A DNA stretch of 33,820 bases from an uncultured Cellvibrionales bacterium (GCA_913020115.1 CAJWBQ010000044.1:1-33820), one strand, 5' to 3'; positions 1-8,178 are shown, counted from the first letter of the stretch. Translations and numbers: made by a program. Notes: a model not told the origin generated them from the letters alone.

Positions 1-16
1 TAATTAGGAGCACTGA

Positions 17-2260
17 ATGGGTTTCGGTGATGACGAAGAAATACTCCAGGATTTCCTTGTAGAAGCAGGGGAAATTCTAGAGCTGTTGTCTGAACAGCTA
101 GTGGATCTGGAGCAGCGTCCCGACGATACCGATTTGTTGAACGCCATTTTTCGTGGTTTTCACACAGTCAAGGGCGGTGCTGGCTTTCTCCAACTAAATG
201 CTATGGTGGATTGTTGTCACGTAACGGAAAACTTGTTTGATATTCTCCGCAACGGTAAGCGCGAAGTAAATTCTGAGTTGATGGATGTTGTACTGCAGGC
301 TCTCGATGCGGTTAATTTACAATTTGGTGAGATATCCTCAAAGCAAGAGTTGACTCCCGCGAGCCCTGAATTGATTGCCTCGCTCGAACGTTTAGTGTCG
401 CTAAAAGACCTTGAAGATGGCGCGAGCGCTGCCCCTGTTGAGGCAGAGGCTGCGGTTCCTGATGCTCCAGCGGCCGAAGGTGACATTACTGACGCTGAAT
501 TTGAAAACCTACTTGACGCCATCAGTGATCAAAAAAGTACTGAGGCCCCCGCTGCTGCCCCGATTCCTGATAGTGCGGGCGATAGCAATGAAATATCGGA
601 AGATGAGTTTGAGAATCTTCTTGATCAACTACATGGCAAGGGCCAAGCACCAACACCCGTTAGCGGCACAGCCCCAAGCGCTAGCTCAGCGGGCGGCGAA
701 CAAAGCGATGCTATTTCAGACAGTGAATTTGACGATTTACTGGATCAGCTGCACGGTAAAGGCAAGGGCCCCGGTAAAGAAGCTTCAGCAGCGGCGCCAA
801 CGGCTGCCCCAGCGGCGGGTGGCGAAGGCCTAATTACAGAAGACGAATTTGATGCGCTGCTCGATGAGCTGCATGGCAAGGGTAAGGTGCCCGCGGGCGC
901 CAAAGCCCCTAGCGCACCAGCACCGGCAGCATCGGAGGCGACCCCCGCTGCAAAAGCTCCAGCCAAAGCAGAACCTGAGGCTGCTAAACCAAAGCCTGCT
1001 GCAGCACCAAAACCCGCGGCCGCTGAAGCGCCCGCAAAAGCTCCTCCAGCCGCACGTGGCGCTAGAGAGGGTGGTGCGCAAACAAATGTGGCTGCTGGTG
1101 AAACCACGGTAAGGGTTGATACTCAGCGCCTCGACGACATTATGAATATGGTTGGCGAGTTAGTGTTGGTGCGCAACCGCTTGGTGCGTTTAGGCTTAAA
1201 AAGTAGTGACGAAGATCTCTCTAAAGCGGTGAACAACCTAGATGTTGTAACGGCTGACCTGCAGTCATCGGTGATGAAAACTCGCATGCAGCCCATTAAG
1301 AAAGTGTTTGGTCGCTTTCCTCGTGTGGTGCGTGACTTGGCCCGCAATCTGAAAAAAGAAATTAATCTAGAGTTAGTTGGTGAAGAGACCGATCTTGATA
1401 AAAATCTCGTTGAAGCACTAGCTGATCCCTTGGTTCACTTGGTGCGAAACTCGGTTGACCACGGAATAGAACTGCCAGCTGAGCGAGAGGCCAACGGTAA
1501 ATCAAGCACGGGCAAAATCATTCTCGCGGCTCAGCAGGAAGGCGATCATATATTACTTTCCATCACCGATGATGGTGGCGGTATGGACCCTGACAAGCTG
1601 CGTGCAATTGCCGTGAGTAAAGGTGTGCTTGACGAAGATGCAGCCGCTCGCCTATCTGACTCAGATGCGTTCAACCTAATTTTTGCACCAGGGTTCTCGA
1701 CTAAGGTAGAAATCTCAGACGTGTCAGGCCGCGGCGTTGGCATGGATGTGGTGAAGACAAAAATCACTCAGTTGAATGGCTCAATTGAAATCAAGTCAGT
1801 TATGGGTGAAGGTACGAGCATTATTATTAAAGTGCCATTAACGCTGGCCATTATGCCTACCTTAATGATTATGGTGGCCGAGCAGACTTTCGCTTTGCCT
1901 CTGGTGAGTGTGAATGAAATCTTCCACATGGACCTCACTAAAAGTAATATCGTAGACTCTCAAGAGTGCGTTACGGTGCGTGAAAAGGCCGTTCCAATTT
2001 TCCACCTAAAACGTTGGTTGGTACAGGGTGCGGCATTTGAAGAAACGCCCAAAGAAGCTCATGTAGTGATTGTGTCTGTGGGTACCCAGAGGGTGGGTTT
2101 CGTGGTTGATCAATTGATTGGCCAAGAAGAAGTAGTGATTAAGCCCTTAGGGAAAATGTTACAAGGAACGCCAGGTATGGCGGGCGCTACTATTACTGGC
2201 GATGGTACCATCGCACTGATTCTCGACGTGCCCAGCATGTTGAAACGATACAGCGGTTAA
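17..2260 (+). CDS. cheA: Chemotaxis histidine kinase CheA (747 aa)
   Basis: CheA is the cytoplasmic kinase of chemoreceptor arrays; it phosphorylates CheY and CheB. Visible domains: an HPt (P1) at about 1-130 with phospho-acceptor His49 in FHTVKGGAGF; a long Ala/Pro-rich linker at about 131-360; P3 dimerisation at about 363-435; the P4 ATPase at about 440-610 with an N box (VRNSVDHG, 476-483), DDGGGMD (518-524) and GRGVGMD (571-577); and a CheW-like P5 at about 612-745. No normal CheY-binding P2 domain is visible. The linker instead carries four copies of an EF-x-x-LLD motif (about 157-173, 193-210, 233-250, 273-290), the last three ending in LHGKG. The ATG follows TAGGAG at 5-10. It opens a run cheA-cheB-motC-motD-parC-parP-cheW, the order of the polar-flagellum chemotaxis cluster of Pseudomonas, so earlier flagellar genes probably lie upstream of the window. 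Confidence 0.97.
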   Translation: MGFGDDEEILQDFLVEAGEILELLSEQLVDLEQRPDDTDLLNAIFRGFHTVKGGAGFLQLNAMVDCCHVTENLFDILRNGKREVNSELMDVVLQALDAVNLQFGEISSKQELTPASPELIASLERLVSLKDLEDGASAAPVEAEAAVPDAPAAEGDITDAEFENLLDAISDQKSTEAPAAAPIPDSAGDSNEISEDEFENLLDQLHGKGQAPTPVSGTAPSASSAGGEQSDAISDSEFDDLLDQLHGKGKGPGKEASAAAPTAAPAAGGEGLITEDEFDALLDELHGKGKVPAGAKAPSAPAPAASEATPAAKAPAKAEPEAAKPKPAAAPKPAAAEAPAKAPPAARGAREGGAQTNVAAGETTVRVDTQRLDDIMNMVGELVLVRNRLVRLGLKSSDEDLSKAVNNLDVVTADLQSSVMKTRMQPIKKVFGRFPRVVRDLARNLKKEINLELVGEETDLDKNLVEALADPLVHLVRNSVDHGIELPAEREANGKSSTGKIILAAQQEGDHILLSITDDGGGMDPDKLRAIAVSKGVLDEDAAARLSDSDAFNLIFAPGFSTKVEISDVSGRGVGMDVVKTKITQLNGSIEIKSVMGEGTSIIIKVPLTLAIMPTLMIMVAEQTFALPLVSVNEIFHMDLTKSNIVDSQECVTVREKAVPIFHLKRWLVQGAAFEETPKEAHVVIVSVGTQRVGFVVDQLIGQEEVVIKPLGKMLQGTPGMAGATITGDGTIALILDVPSMLKRYSG
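485..886 (+). repeat. Four-copy EF-LLD-LHGKGK protein repeat in the CheA linker
   Basis: Four imperfect copies of an 18-residue acidic amphipathic motif lie in the CheA linker, at nucleotides 485-535, 593-646, 713-766 and 833-886. Copies 2-4 start exactly 40 codons apart and share the core EF-x-x-LLD-x-LHGKG. Copy 1 is more diverged and lacks LHGKG. The spacers are Ala/Pro/Gly-rich and look disordered. Such motifs usually act as short binding peptides. The neighbouring parP gene makes ParP an attractive partner, but that is inference. Confidence 0.9.
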
Positions 2261-2267
2261 TCAATAT

Positions 2268-3320
2268 ATGCCCATCAAAGTTCTAGTTGTTGATGACTCA
2301 AATTTTTTTCAGCAACGCCTGAAAGAAATTATTGATGAGCATCCAGATTTAAGTGTTGTGGGGATTGCCGCGAATGGCCGAGAGGCTATTGAGAAAGCGG
2401 AGTCTCTACGCCCTGACGTAATCACCATGGATTTCGAAATGCCTGTTATGGACGGTGTAACCGCCGTGCGTGCGATCATGGCTAAGCGTCCTGTGCCAAT
2501 ATTGATGTTTTCATCGCTGACCTATGAAGGCGCGCGTATTACCCTCGACGCCTTAGAAGCGGGTGCCGTTGATTTTATGTCAAAAAACTTCGCTGAAATA
2601 TCACGAGATTCAGCGGCTTTAAAACAAAAACTACATCAGCGAATTCGCACCATCGCACGAAAAAGTGCGGCGTCTGCAGGTCGAACTTCAGCCCCAGACA
2701 GCGCCGGGTCGCCAGGGCGTGCCAAAGCCATAACATCTGAGCCCGGCAAGCTCAAAAACAAACTTAGTTTATTAGTGATTGGGGCCTCAACAGGAGGTCC
2801 AATTGCGCTGCCTGAAGTATTGAAAGCCCTGCCGGCAAATTTTCCACTGCCCATTGTGTTAGTGCAGCATATGCCAGAAAACTTTACCAAGGCTTTCGCT
2901 GAGCGTATGAACAAACAATGTAATGTTGAGGTTCGGGAAGCGGCCGATGGCGACTCATTGCGCCCGGGGCTCGCCTTGTTAGCGCCGGGCGGCAAGCAAT
3001 TAATGCTCGACAAGCGCGGTGGCCGCATTAAGATCTTGGACGCAGACGCTCGCGTTAATTATAAACCTTCGGTTGATATCACCTTTGGGTCTGCCGCAAA
3101 TGCTTTTGGCGATCGAGTGCTGGCGGTAGTGTTAACCGGCATGGGGTCCGACGGTTGTGAAGGTGCGCGTCTATTGAAAGCCAAAGGCAGCACAATTTGG
3201 TCGCAAGATAAGGACAGTTGTATTGTGTATGGCATGCCGATGGCCGTTTCTCGGGCCAATTTGACCGATGAAGTGCTTAGTTTGAAGGCTATCGGTCCAC
3301 GAATTCTACAGGAGGTGTAA
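2268..3320 (+). CDS. cheB: Chemotaxis methylesterase/glutaminase CheB (350 aa)
   Basis: CheB removes methyl groups from, and deamidates, chemoreceptor glutamates to allow adaptation; it is activated when CheA phosphorylates it. The N-terminal receiver domain (1-120) has the acidic pair DD9-10, the phospho-acceptor Asp55 (MDFEMPVMDG) and the conserved Lys106. A linker rich in Ser, Ala and Pro (about 130-160) joins the methylesterase domain, which has the catalytic triad Ser174 (GASTGGP), His201 (QHMP) and Asp295 (GMGSDG). The length is typical of the family. It starts 7 nt after the cheA stop with no good Shine-Dalgarno, so translation is probably coupled to cheA. A strong AGGAGGT at its 3' end serves the next gene. 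Confidence 0.97.
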   Translation: MPIKVLVVDDSNFFQQRLKEIIDEHPDLSVVGIAANGREAIEKAESLRPDVITMDFEMPVMDGVTAVRAIMAKRPVPILMFSSLTYEGARITLDALEAGAVDFMSKNFAEISRDSAALKQKLHQRIRTIARKSAASAGRTSAPDSAGSPGRAKAITSEPGKLKNKLSLLVIGASTGGPIALPEVLKALPANFPLPIVLVQHMPENFTKAFAERMNKQCNVEVREAADGDSLRPGLALLAPGGKQLMLDKRGGRIKILDADARVNYKPSVDITFGSAANAFGDRVLAVVLTGMGSDGCEGARLLKAKGSTIWSQDKDSCIVYGMPMAVSRANLTDEVLSLKAIGPRILQEV

Positions 3321-3321
3321 C

Positions 3322-4062
3322 GTGGACGTGCTCAGTATTCTAGGTGTGCTCATCGGCTTTGCTGCACTTCTAGGCGGTAACTTTTTAGAAGGTGGCAGTT
3401 GGGAATCTTTATTGAATGGACCCGCGGCCATCATCGTAATTGGTGGTACCTTGGGTGCGGCAATCCTGCAGACGCCCATGGCGAGCCTAAAACGTTCGCT
3501 CACCTTATTTTCCTGGGTTTTCGTGCCACCTAGGGCACCTTTTAGCGGCGGGCTTCGACAAATTGTGCGTTGGGCTGTGGCTGCGCGCAAAGAAGGTTTG
3601 CTGGGTTTGGAAACCCTATCTGAAACTGAGAACGATGCATTTGCAAAAAAGGGTTTGCAGCTTTTGGTGGACGGCAGTGAGCCCGAAACTATACGCCGAG
3701 TACTCGAAACCGAACTTATCCTGCAAGAGCAGCGCGACCAAGATGCGGTGAGCTTCTATGAAAGTATGGGAGGTTATGCGCCTACCATTGGTATTATTGG
3801 CGCCGTAATGGGGCTTATTCACGTCATGCGCAATTTAGCTGAGCCTGATCAATTGGGTGCGGGTATCGCGATAGCATTCGTTGCCACTATCTATGGAGTA
3901 GCGTTTGCAAACCTATTTTTGCTACCTGTGGCGAATAAATTAAAAATGTGCATCAATGAACAGTCTCAATATCGAGAGCTGATTATAGAGGGCATAATTG
4001 CCATTGCCGAGGGTGAAAACCCCAAAGGCATTGAGTTGAAACTTAGCGGCTATTTGCGTTAG
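3322..4062 (+). CDS. motC: Flagellar motor stator protein MotC (MotA/PomA family, 246 aa)
   Basis: This is a cytoplasmic-membrane stator subunit that, with MotD, forms an ion channel driving flagellar rotation. Four membrane segments are visible (about 3-20, 33-50, 153-172, 180-202) with a cytoplasmic loop between TM2 and TM3. That loop holds charged residues (Arg89, Glu97) at the place where MotA has its rotor-contacting Arg and Glu. Pro154 at the start of TM3 and Pro202 at the end of TM4 match the two conserved MotA prolines. The GTG start at 3322 is chosen because AGGAGGT lies at 3310-3316, inside the end of cheB. It is called MotC rather than MotA from its position between cheB and motD, as in Pseudomonas; the sequence alone does not settle which ion is used. 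Confidence 0.92.
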   Translation: MDVLSILGVLIGFAALLGGNFLEGGSWESLLNGPAAIIVIGGTLGAAILQTPMASLKRSLTLFSWVFVPPRAPFSGGLRQIVRWAVAARKEGLLGLETLSETENDAFAKKGLQLLVDGSEPETIRRVLETELILQEQRDQDAVSFYESMGGYAPTIGIIGAVMGLIHVMRNLAEPDQLGAGIAIAFVATIYGVAFANLFLLPVANKLKMCINEQSQYRELIIEGIIAIAEGENPKGIELKLSGYLR

Positions 4063-4097
4063 GTTCTCATTCAATCGTTTCGCAAAGGTACTTCACC

Positions 4098-5219
4098 ATG
4101 CCACGCCGTCGACCGACCACCATTAGCATCAATCACGAACGATGGCTCGTATCGTATTCTGATTTTATTACCCTGTTATTTGCCTTTTTTGTGGTTATGT
4201 ATTCCATATCACAAGTCAGTGAAAGCAAGTATCGAGTGTTATCTGACACTTTGATGGACGCCTTTAGCACTGAGCAGCGAAGTATCTCGCCAATTCAGGT
4301 TGGCGAGCCCACTGTTAACTTTATTCCTAGTGCTATCACGGCGGCCGAGCCCGAAGTGGGTGAATTTACAGGCGATGGGGCCTTTGATAAAACGGCCGAT
4401 TTACCGCAATTAACAGAGAGCTTTAATGAGCAGTTCTCTGATTTGATTGATGATCAATTGGTACAAGTAAATAGCAATGAATTTTGGTTGCAGATCGACA
4501 TCAGTAGCAATGTTTTATTTGCCAGCGGCAAGGCTCAGCCCAATCTTCAGGCGCAAGTAATTTTTGATGAAGTCGCACAGATGCTAAAGGGGTTCGACAA
4601 CCCTATTCAGGTCGAAGGTTTTACTGACAATGTCCCGATCAACACTGCCAAATTCCCCAGTAATTGGGAGCTGTCAGCGGCTAGGGCGGCGGCTATCGTC
4701 AAATTATTAATGGCGGGGGAAATAGCGCCAGAGCGTTTGTCAGCGGTGGGTTATGGAGAGTTTCGGCCTATATCTGATAACAGCACCGAGGCTGGCAGAC
4801 TGCAGAATCGTCGCGTAGCCCTGATGATTTCTAGACAAAAAGCAGACCGCCCTCGTGTAGAGAATCTATCTGAGGTAGAAGAAGTGGTGCAGGGCACTGA
4901 AATTGTGACCAGTCAGCCCTTCCCCCAACCGGAAGACAATACCGGCTTACCTGCGCCGGTGACCGCGGCGGCCGAAGGCCTGTCTGAGGAGGCTCTGAAA
5001 GAGCGCCTAGACTCTTTGTTGACCCAAGGTGAGGGTGAGACGAGCACTTCACTTGGCCGTATACTGGACATCGCAGAGGAGGCGGAGCCAACAGATTCTG
5101 TACCTGAAGTGCCTCCCAAGGCGCCACCTGCTCGGGCTGGGAATATTCAGCCTGTTGAGTTGGAAGGTGGAGGCCTCATATTCAGCAATAACCCTGATTT
5201 ACCCCGCCAGCAACCCTAA
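4098..5219 (+). CDS. motD: Flagellar motor stator protein MotD (MotB/OmpA-like, 373 aa)
   Basis: MotD is the peptidoglycan-anchored partner of MotC. A short basic N-terminus precedes one membrane helix (about 18-38) containing Asp22 in WLVSYSDFITLLFAFF, the equivalent of the ion-binding Asp32 of E. coli MotB. The periplasmic OmpA-like peptidoglycan-binding domain (about 125-247) shows GFTDN, NWELSAARA, VGYGEF and NRRV. A tail of about 125 residues, rich in Glu and Pro and of low complexity, follows the OmpA domain; I cannot assign it a role. The ATG lies 35 nt after motC with the weak ribosome site AAAGG. It was probably transcribed with motC. Confidence 0.93.
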   Translation: MPRRRPTTISINHERWLVSYSDFITLLFAFFVVMYSISQVSESKYRVLSDTLMDAFSTEQRSISPIQVGEPTVNFIPSAITAAEPEVGEFTGDGAFDKTADLPQLTESFNEQFSDLIDDQLVQVNSNEFWLQIDISSNVLFASGKAQPNLQAQVIFDEVAQMLKGFDNPIQVEGFTDNVPINTAKFPSNWELSAARAAAIVKLLMAGEIAPERLSAVGYGEFRPISDNSTEAGRLQNRRVALMISRQKADRPRVENLSEVEEVVQGTEIVTSQPFPQPEDNTGLPAPVTAAAEGLSEEALKERLDSLLTQGEGETSTSLGRILDIAEEAEPTDSVPEVPPKAPPARAGNIQPVELEGGGLIFSNNPDLPRQQP

Positions 5220-5231
5220 TTAGCGAACTGA

Positions 5232-5240
5232 TGGTATAAA
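5232..5240 (+). promoter_or_regulatory. Possible extended -10 promoter before parC
   Basis: TG-G-TATAAA lies at 5232-5240 in the 97-nt gap between motD and parC and matches an extended -10 (TGn plus TATAAA). No good -35 hexamer sits 16-18 nt upstream. It could give parC-parP a local promoter inside the operon. Weak, motif-only evidence. Confidence 0.3.
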
Positions 5241-5316
5241 GCTTGCTTTGGTTTTATGAATTACTGATAAAAAGAACAGCCGACAAAATTTTGGCGCTTG
5301 AATTAAGGGGACTGCA

Positions 5317-6114
5317 TTGCAAGTTTGGACGGTTGCAAATCAAAAAGGAGGCGTAGGTAAAACTACCACAGCTGTTTCCCTCGGTGGTTTGGCCGCAGAG
5401 CAGGGGCAGAGGGTTTTGCTTTTGGATCTCGACCCACATGCCTCCATGAGTACCTATTTTGGCGTTGATACGGATACTGTTGCGGCGAGTAGCTTTACCT
5501 TATTTCAGCAGCGTAAAGAACTCACTCAGCCCTTGGTTGCAGGAATTATTCAATCTACAGCGTTTGAAAATATCTCTCTGTTGCCCGCTACTACCGCTTT
5601 AGCAACCCTGGAACGCCAGGCTATTGGCCAAGACGGCATGGGCTTAGTGGTAAGCCGTGCGTTGACCTGTGTACGGGATGATTATGATTTAGTGGTAATT
5701 GACAGCCCACCGCTCTTAGGTGTGCTTATGATTAATGCATTGGCTGCCTGTCAGCGTTTGGTGGTGCCGGTACAAACTGAGTTTTTGGCGCTCAAAGGTC
5801 TTGAACGCATGGTTCATACCTTGGCGATGATTAGTCGTTCTCGCAAAGAGCCGCTGGCATACACCGTGGTGCCAACAATGTTTGATCGGCGCACACAAGC
5901 CTCGGTCAGCAGTCTGCGAGTGATACGCAATACTTATGTAGACCATGTGTGGCCCAGTAAAATACCCGTTGATACTCGTTTTCGAGACGCTAGCAGGGCT
6001 GGAGTTCCACCTCATCTCTTCGACCCAAAAAGTCGGGGTGTTGAAGCTTATCGCTCGCTTCTAAAGTGGATGTTAAAAAGTCAGGTCGGTGAAGGCTCTG
6101 CGCCCGGATCTTGA
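5317..6114 (+). CDS. parC: ParA-like ATPase ParC, polar chemotaxis array positioning (265 aa)
   Basis: This is a ParA/Soj/MinD-type P-loop ATPase. The deviant Walker A motif KGGVGKTT is at residues 10-17, and a Walker-B-like region VVIDSPP with the switch segment follows in mid-protein. Genes in this position, between motD and a cheW-like gene, are the ParC ATPases of polar flagellates, which place chemosensory arrays at the old pole and help distribute them at division. The start is TTG at 5317, preceded by AAGGGG at 5305-5310; the first residues (QVWTVANQKGG) fit the family directly, so no longer N-terminus is needed. The last base triplet overlaps the parP start. A general chromosome-partition ParA is less likely because there is no parB here. 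Confidence 0.9.
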   Translation: MQVWTVANQKGGVGKTTTAVSLGGLAAEQGQRVLLLDLDPHASMSTYFGVDTDTVAASSFTLFQQRKELTQPLVAGIIQSTAFENISLLPATTALATLERQAIGQDGMGLVVSRALTCVRDDYDLVVIDSPPLLGVLMINALAACQRLVVPVQTEFLALKGLERMVHTLAMISRSRKEPLAYTVVPTMFDRRTQASVSSLRVIRNTYVDHVWPSKIPVDTRFRDASRAGVPPHLFDPKSRGVEAYRSLLKWMLKSQVGEGSAPGS

Positions 6115-7076
6115 CTGTGGACGAACATAAATCGCCAGAAGAAACACTTCAAGATTATTTCGACGACTTATTCACTGGGGCTGATGGCACGATTGTGCCT
6201 GCTCAACCGCTGCACATTGCCGAACCTGAGATTTCCAGTGATGACAAGCCTATTGAGCGCCCTTCAGTAAAGCCGATACCCAAGCCGAGTACCAAAACCC
6301 TAAAAAAACCGACTGAGTCTGCAAGGTTTCAAGCGCCTGTAACAGTAGCGCCTGCAACGTCTTATGCCGAGCCCGACATTTTGCCCCAGCACAAAGCGAA
6401 AGTGGAAAAACTGTTGGAGGCCGCGCGAGTTCAGTTGAAGCCCAAGTTGGAGCCGCCAAGAGCCGCGGTCGTTGTTCCCGAAATTGTGGCGCCAGTTGAG
6501 ATTAAGCCGCTTATAGAGCCAGAGCGCCCAGCAGAGAAGAGATCTGATCCCGATGCTGAATTGGCCGTTGAGCTTGAGATTGAATTAGAAAGCTTGGCTT
6601 GGGAGGCGAATGGCCGTCCACAGTGGGCTCAGGGGGATTTTGATGTTTTATTGTTCAAAGTTTCCGGTCTCACCTTAGCCGTGCCGCTAGTTGCGCTCGG
6701 GCAGATACAACCAATAACAGATGAGCTTACCCCAATCTTCGGCCAAGCCGATTGGTTTATGGGGATACAGCCAACAGCGCTAGGTAAAATTCGTACTGTT
6801 AATACCGCATTATTTGTCATGCCTGAACGATATGATGAGGCATTTCTTCAAACGGCTAAACTAGTGATATCCATTAATGGCCTGGAGTGGGGTTTAGCCG
6901 TAGATTCAGTAAACCAACCGATAACCTTGAGTCCTGATGCCGTGAAGTGGCGGAGCAAACGCTCTAAGCGCCCGTGGTTGGCGGGAACAGTAAAAGAACA
7001 GATGTGCGCATTGATTGATGTGCCTATGATGGGTAAATTACTCCTTGAAGCAGATAGGAATACTCATAAAGTTTGA
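6111..7076 (+). CDS. parP: ParP-like CheW-domain protein (321 aa)
   Basis: This is the probable partner of ParC. In Vibrio, ParP ties the ParC system to chemosensory arrays by binding CheA with a divergent CheW-like domain. Here residues 1-25 form a short acidic conserved-looking segment (ETLQDYFDDLF), residues about 30-150 are a Pro/Glu/Lys-rich disordered linker, and residues about 175-312 form a CheW-like domain starting with DVLLFKVSGLTLAVPL. The reading frame opens with TTG at 6111, overlapping the parC stop by 4 nt (TTGA); GTG at 6117 is an equally possible start. Neither has a clear Shine-Dalgarno, so coupling to parC is likely. The name rests on position, architecture and the parC neighbour. 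Confidence 0.85.
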   Translation: MTVDEHKSPEETLQDYFDDLFTGADGTIVPAQPLHIAEPEISSDDKPIERPSVKPIPKPSTKTLKKPTESARFQAPVTVAPATSYAEPDILPQHKAKVEKLLEAARVQLKPKLEPPRAAVVVPEIVAPVEIKPLIEPERPAEKRSDPDAELAVELEIELESLAWEANGRPQWAQGDFDVLLFKVSGLTLAVPLVALGQIQPITDELTPIFGQADWFMGIQPTALGKIRTVNTALFVMPERYDEAFLQTAKLVISINGLEWGLAVDSVNQPITLSPDAVKWRSKRSKRPWLAGTVKEQMCALIDVPMMGKLLLEADRNTHKV

Positions 7077-7108
7077 GTTTGCTCAATGCAACACAGTAAA
7101 TCTCGCCT

Positions 7109-7184
7109 TAAAATGCGCATTTTATTAAGAATTAATGACAAGTAGTCGATACACTGGCATAGAAGCTGCACTTAACTATAGTTA
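7109..7184. promoter_or_regulatory. Two perfect palindromes in the parP-cheW gap
   Basis: The 159-nt gap before cheW contains a 16-bp perfect palindrome (TAAAATGC/GCATTTTA, 7109-7124) and a 12-bp perfect palindrome (TAACTATAGTTA, 7173-7184), with centres 62 bp apart. The first could be a weak terminator or operator; the second sits 52 nt before the cheW start. I see no matching TTGACA/TATAAT pair. The function is unknown. Confidence 0.5.
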
Positions 7185-7235
7185 GGAGTAGTTACGTTTG
7201 TTTTTTGACGCCTGTCCTAACGAGGAAAAGAGGTT

Positions 7236-7718
7236 ATGGCAACCACTTCAGTAAAAAGTAAATCTGGCGAAGATCCCATGTTGCAGTGGGTCACCTTCAA
7301 GCTTGCGGGTGAAACCTACGGCATTAATGTGATGCAAGTGCAGGAAGTGCTGCGCTATTCAGAGATTGCTCCAGTTCCAGGTGCGCCACCCTATGTGTTG
7401 GGCATTATTAATTTGCGCGGTAATGTTGTAACAGTCATTGATACTCGCCATCGCTTTGGTTTGCAGTCGGGAGAACTGACCGATAATAGTCGTATTGTCA
7501 TCATTGAAGCCGATAACCACGTAGTGGGAATTTTGGTAGACAGTGTCGCTGAGGTTGTCTATTTGCGTCAGTCTGAAATCGAGACAGCGCCAAATGTAGG
7601 CAATGATGAAAGTGCGAAATTCATTCAGGGCGTGTGCCACAAAAATGGCGAGCTACTGATATTAATTGAACTTGATAAATTGTTAACCGATACAGAGTGG
7701 GCTGATTTAGAAGTTTAG
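7236..7718 (+). CDS. cheW: Chemotaxis coupling protein CheW (160 aa)
   Basis: CheW links chemoreceptors to CheA in the signalling array. The whole protein is one CheW domain (about 16-155), showing WVTFKLAGETYGINVMQVQEVL, PGAPPYVLGIINLRG and DTRHRFG, with a C-terminal ILIELDKLL strand. Its length is usual for the family. The ATG is preceded by a purine-rich GAGGAAAAGAGG at 7220-7231. It is better conserved than the CheW-like domain of the upstream parP, as expected for the true coupling protein. It lies 35 nt before the DUF2802 gene. Confidence 0.96.
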   Translation: MATTSVKSKSGEDPMLQWVTFKLAGETYGINVMQVQEVLRYSEIAPVPGAPPYVLGIINLRGNVVTVIDTRHRFGLQSGELTDNSRIVIIEADNHVVGILVDSVAEVVYLRQSEIETAPNVGNDESAKFIQGVCHKNGELLILIELDKLLTDTEWADLEV

Positions 7719-7753
7719 TTCTGTGGGTTAACGCAATGAGAGGTTAGGCGGTA

Positions 7754-8170
7754 ATGGCATTGATGGATATAGCTTTAATTGGCAGTGTGGCAATCAGCTG
7801 GATAGCGGTTTCTGCCGCTCTGTATGCCATGTTCCGAGTGCGTCGTCAGGCCGCCTTAACTGAAAAACTCTATCGCCGTCTCAGCCACGACATGCAAGTT
7901 GCTAACAGTGGATCAATGGGTATGGGTAAGCGTCTGTTATCTTTAGAGCGCTCCCTGCTCGACACATCTCGCAAGCAAGAACTTATGGAGACCAAAGCTG
8001 AGCAAGCTGCCGTAACCGAGCTTGATGAAGTGCCCTATGCGCAGGCGAGCTTACTGTTGAACGCAGGTTTAGATGCAGACGATGTCGCCAAGCGCTGTGG
8101 CTTATCACGGGCCGAAGCGTCATTGATGGCGCTCATGCAAACACATCAGCAAACTAACATCGCGGCGTAG
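7754..8170 (+). CDS. DUF2802 family protein (138 aa)
   Basis: This is a small membrane-anchored protein of unknown function. It has one N-terminal helix (about 6-27), a charged coiled-coil-like middle (about 30-85) and a C-terminal segment of about 40 residues (YAQASLLLNAGLDADDVAKRCGLSRAEASLM). That last segment resembles a helix-turn-helix of the sort found at the end of DUF2802 proteins. Genes of this family usually follow cheW in polar-flagellum clusters, which is where this one is. ATG 7754 follows GAGG at 7740-7743; ATG 7763 is a possible alternative. It is the last gene of the flagellar block. Confidence 0.8.
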   Translation: MALMDIALIGSVAISWIAVSAALYAMFRVRRQAALTEKLYRRLSHDMQVANSGSMGMGKRLLSLERSLLDTSRKQELMETKAEQAAVTELDEVPYAQASLLLNAGLDADDVAKRCGLSRAEASLMALMQTHQQTNIAA

Positions 8171-8178
8171 TTAGGTAG

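Noticed and set aside
745..1107. Minus-strand Ala-rich open frame opposite cheA
   Set aside because: A mirror of the Ala/Pro-rich CheA linker; such GC-biased repeats leave the opposite strand open by chance.
5220..5316. parS-like site or parB near the ParA-type gene
   Set aside because: No parB gene and no recognisable parS palindrome; the gene is in a chemotaxis operon, so chromosome partition is not its likely role.
7067..7093. TAAAGTTT resembling a flagellar sigma-28 -35 box
   Set aside because: Nothing like GCCGATAA occurs about 11 nt downstream (ATGCAACA is found instead), so the promoter is incomplete.
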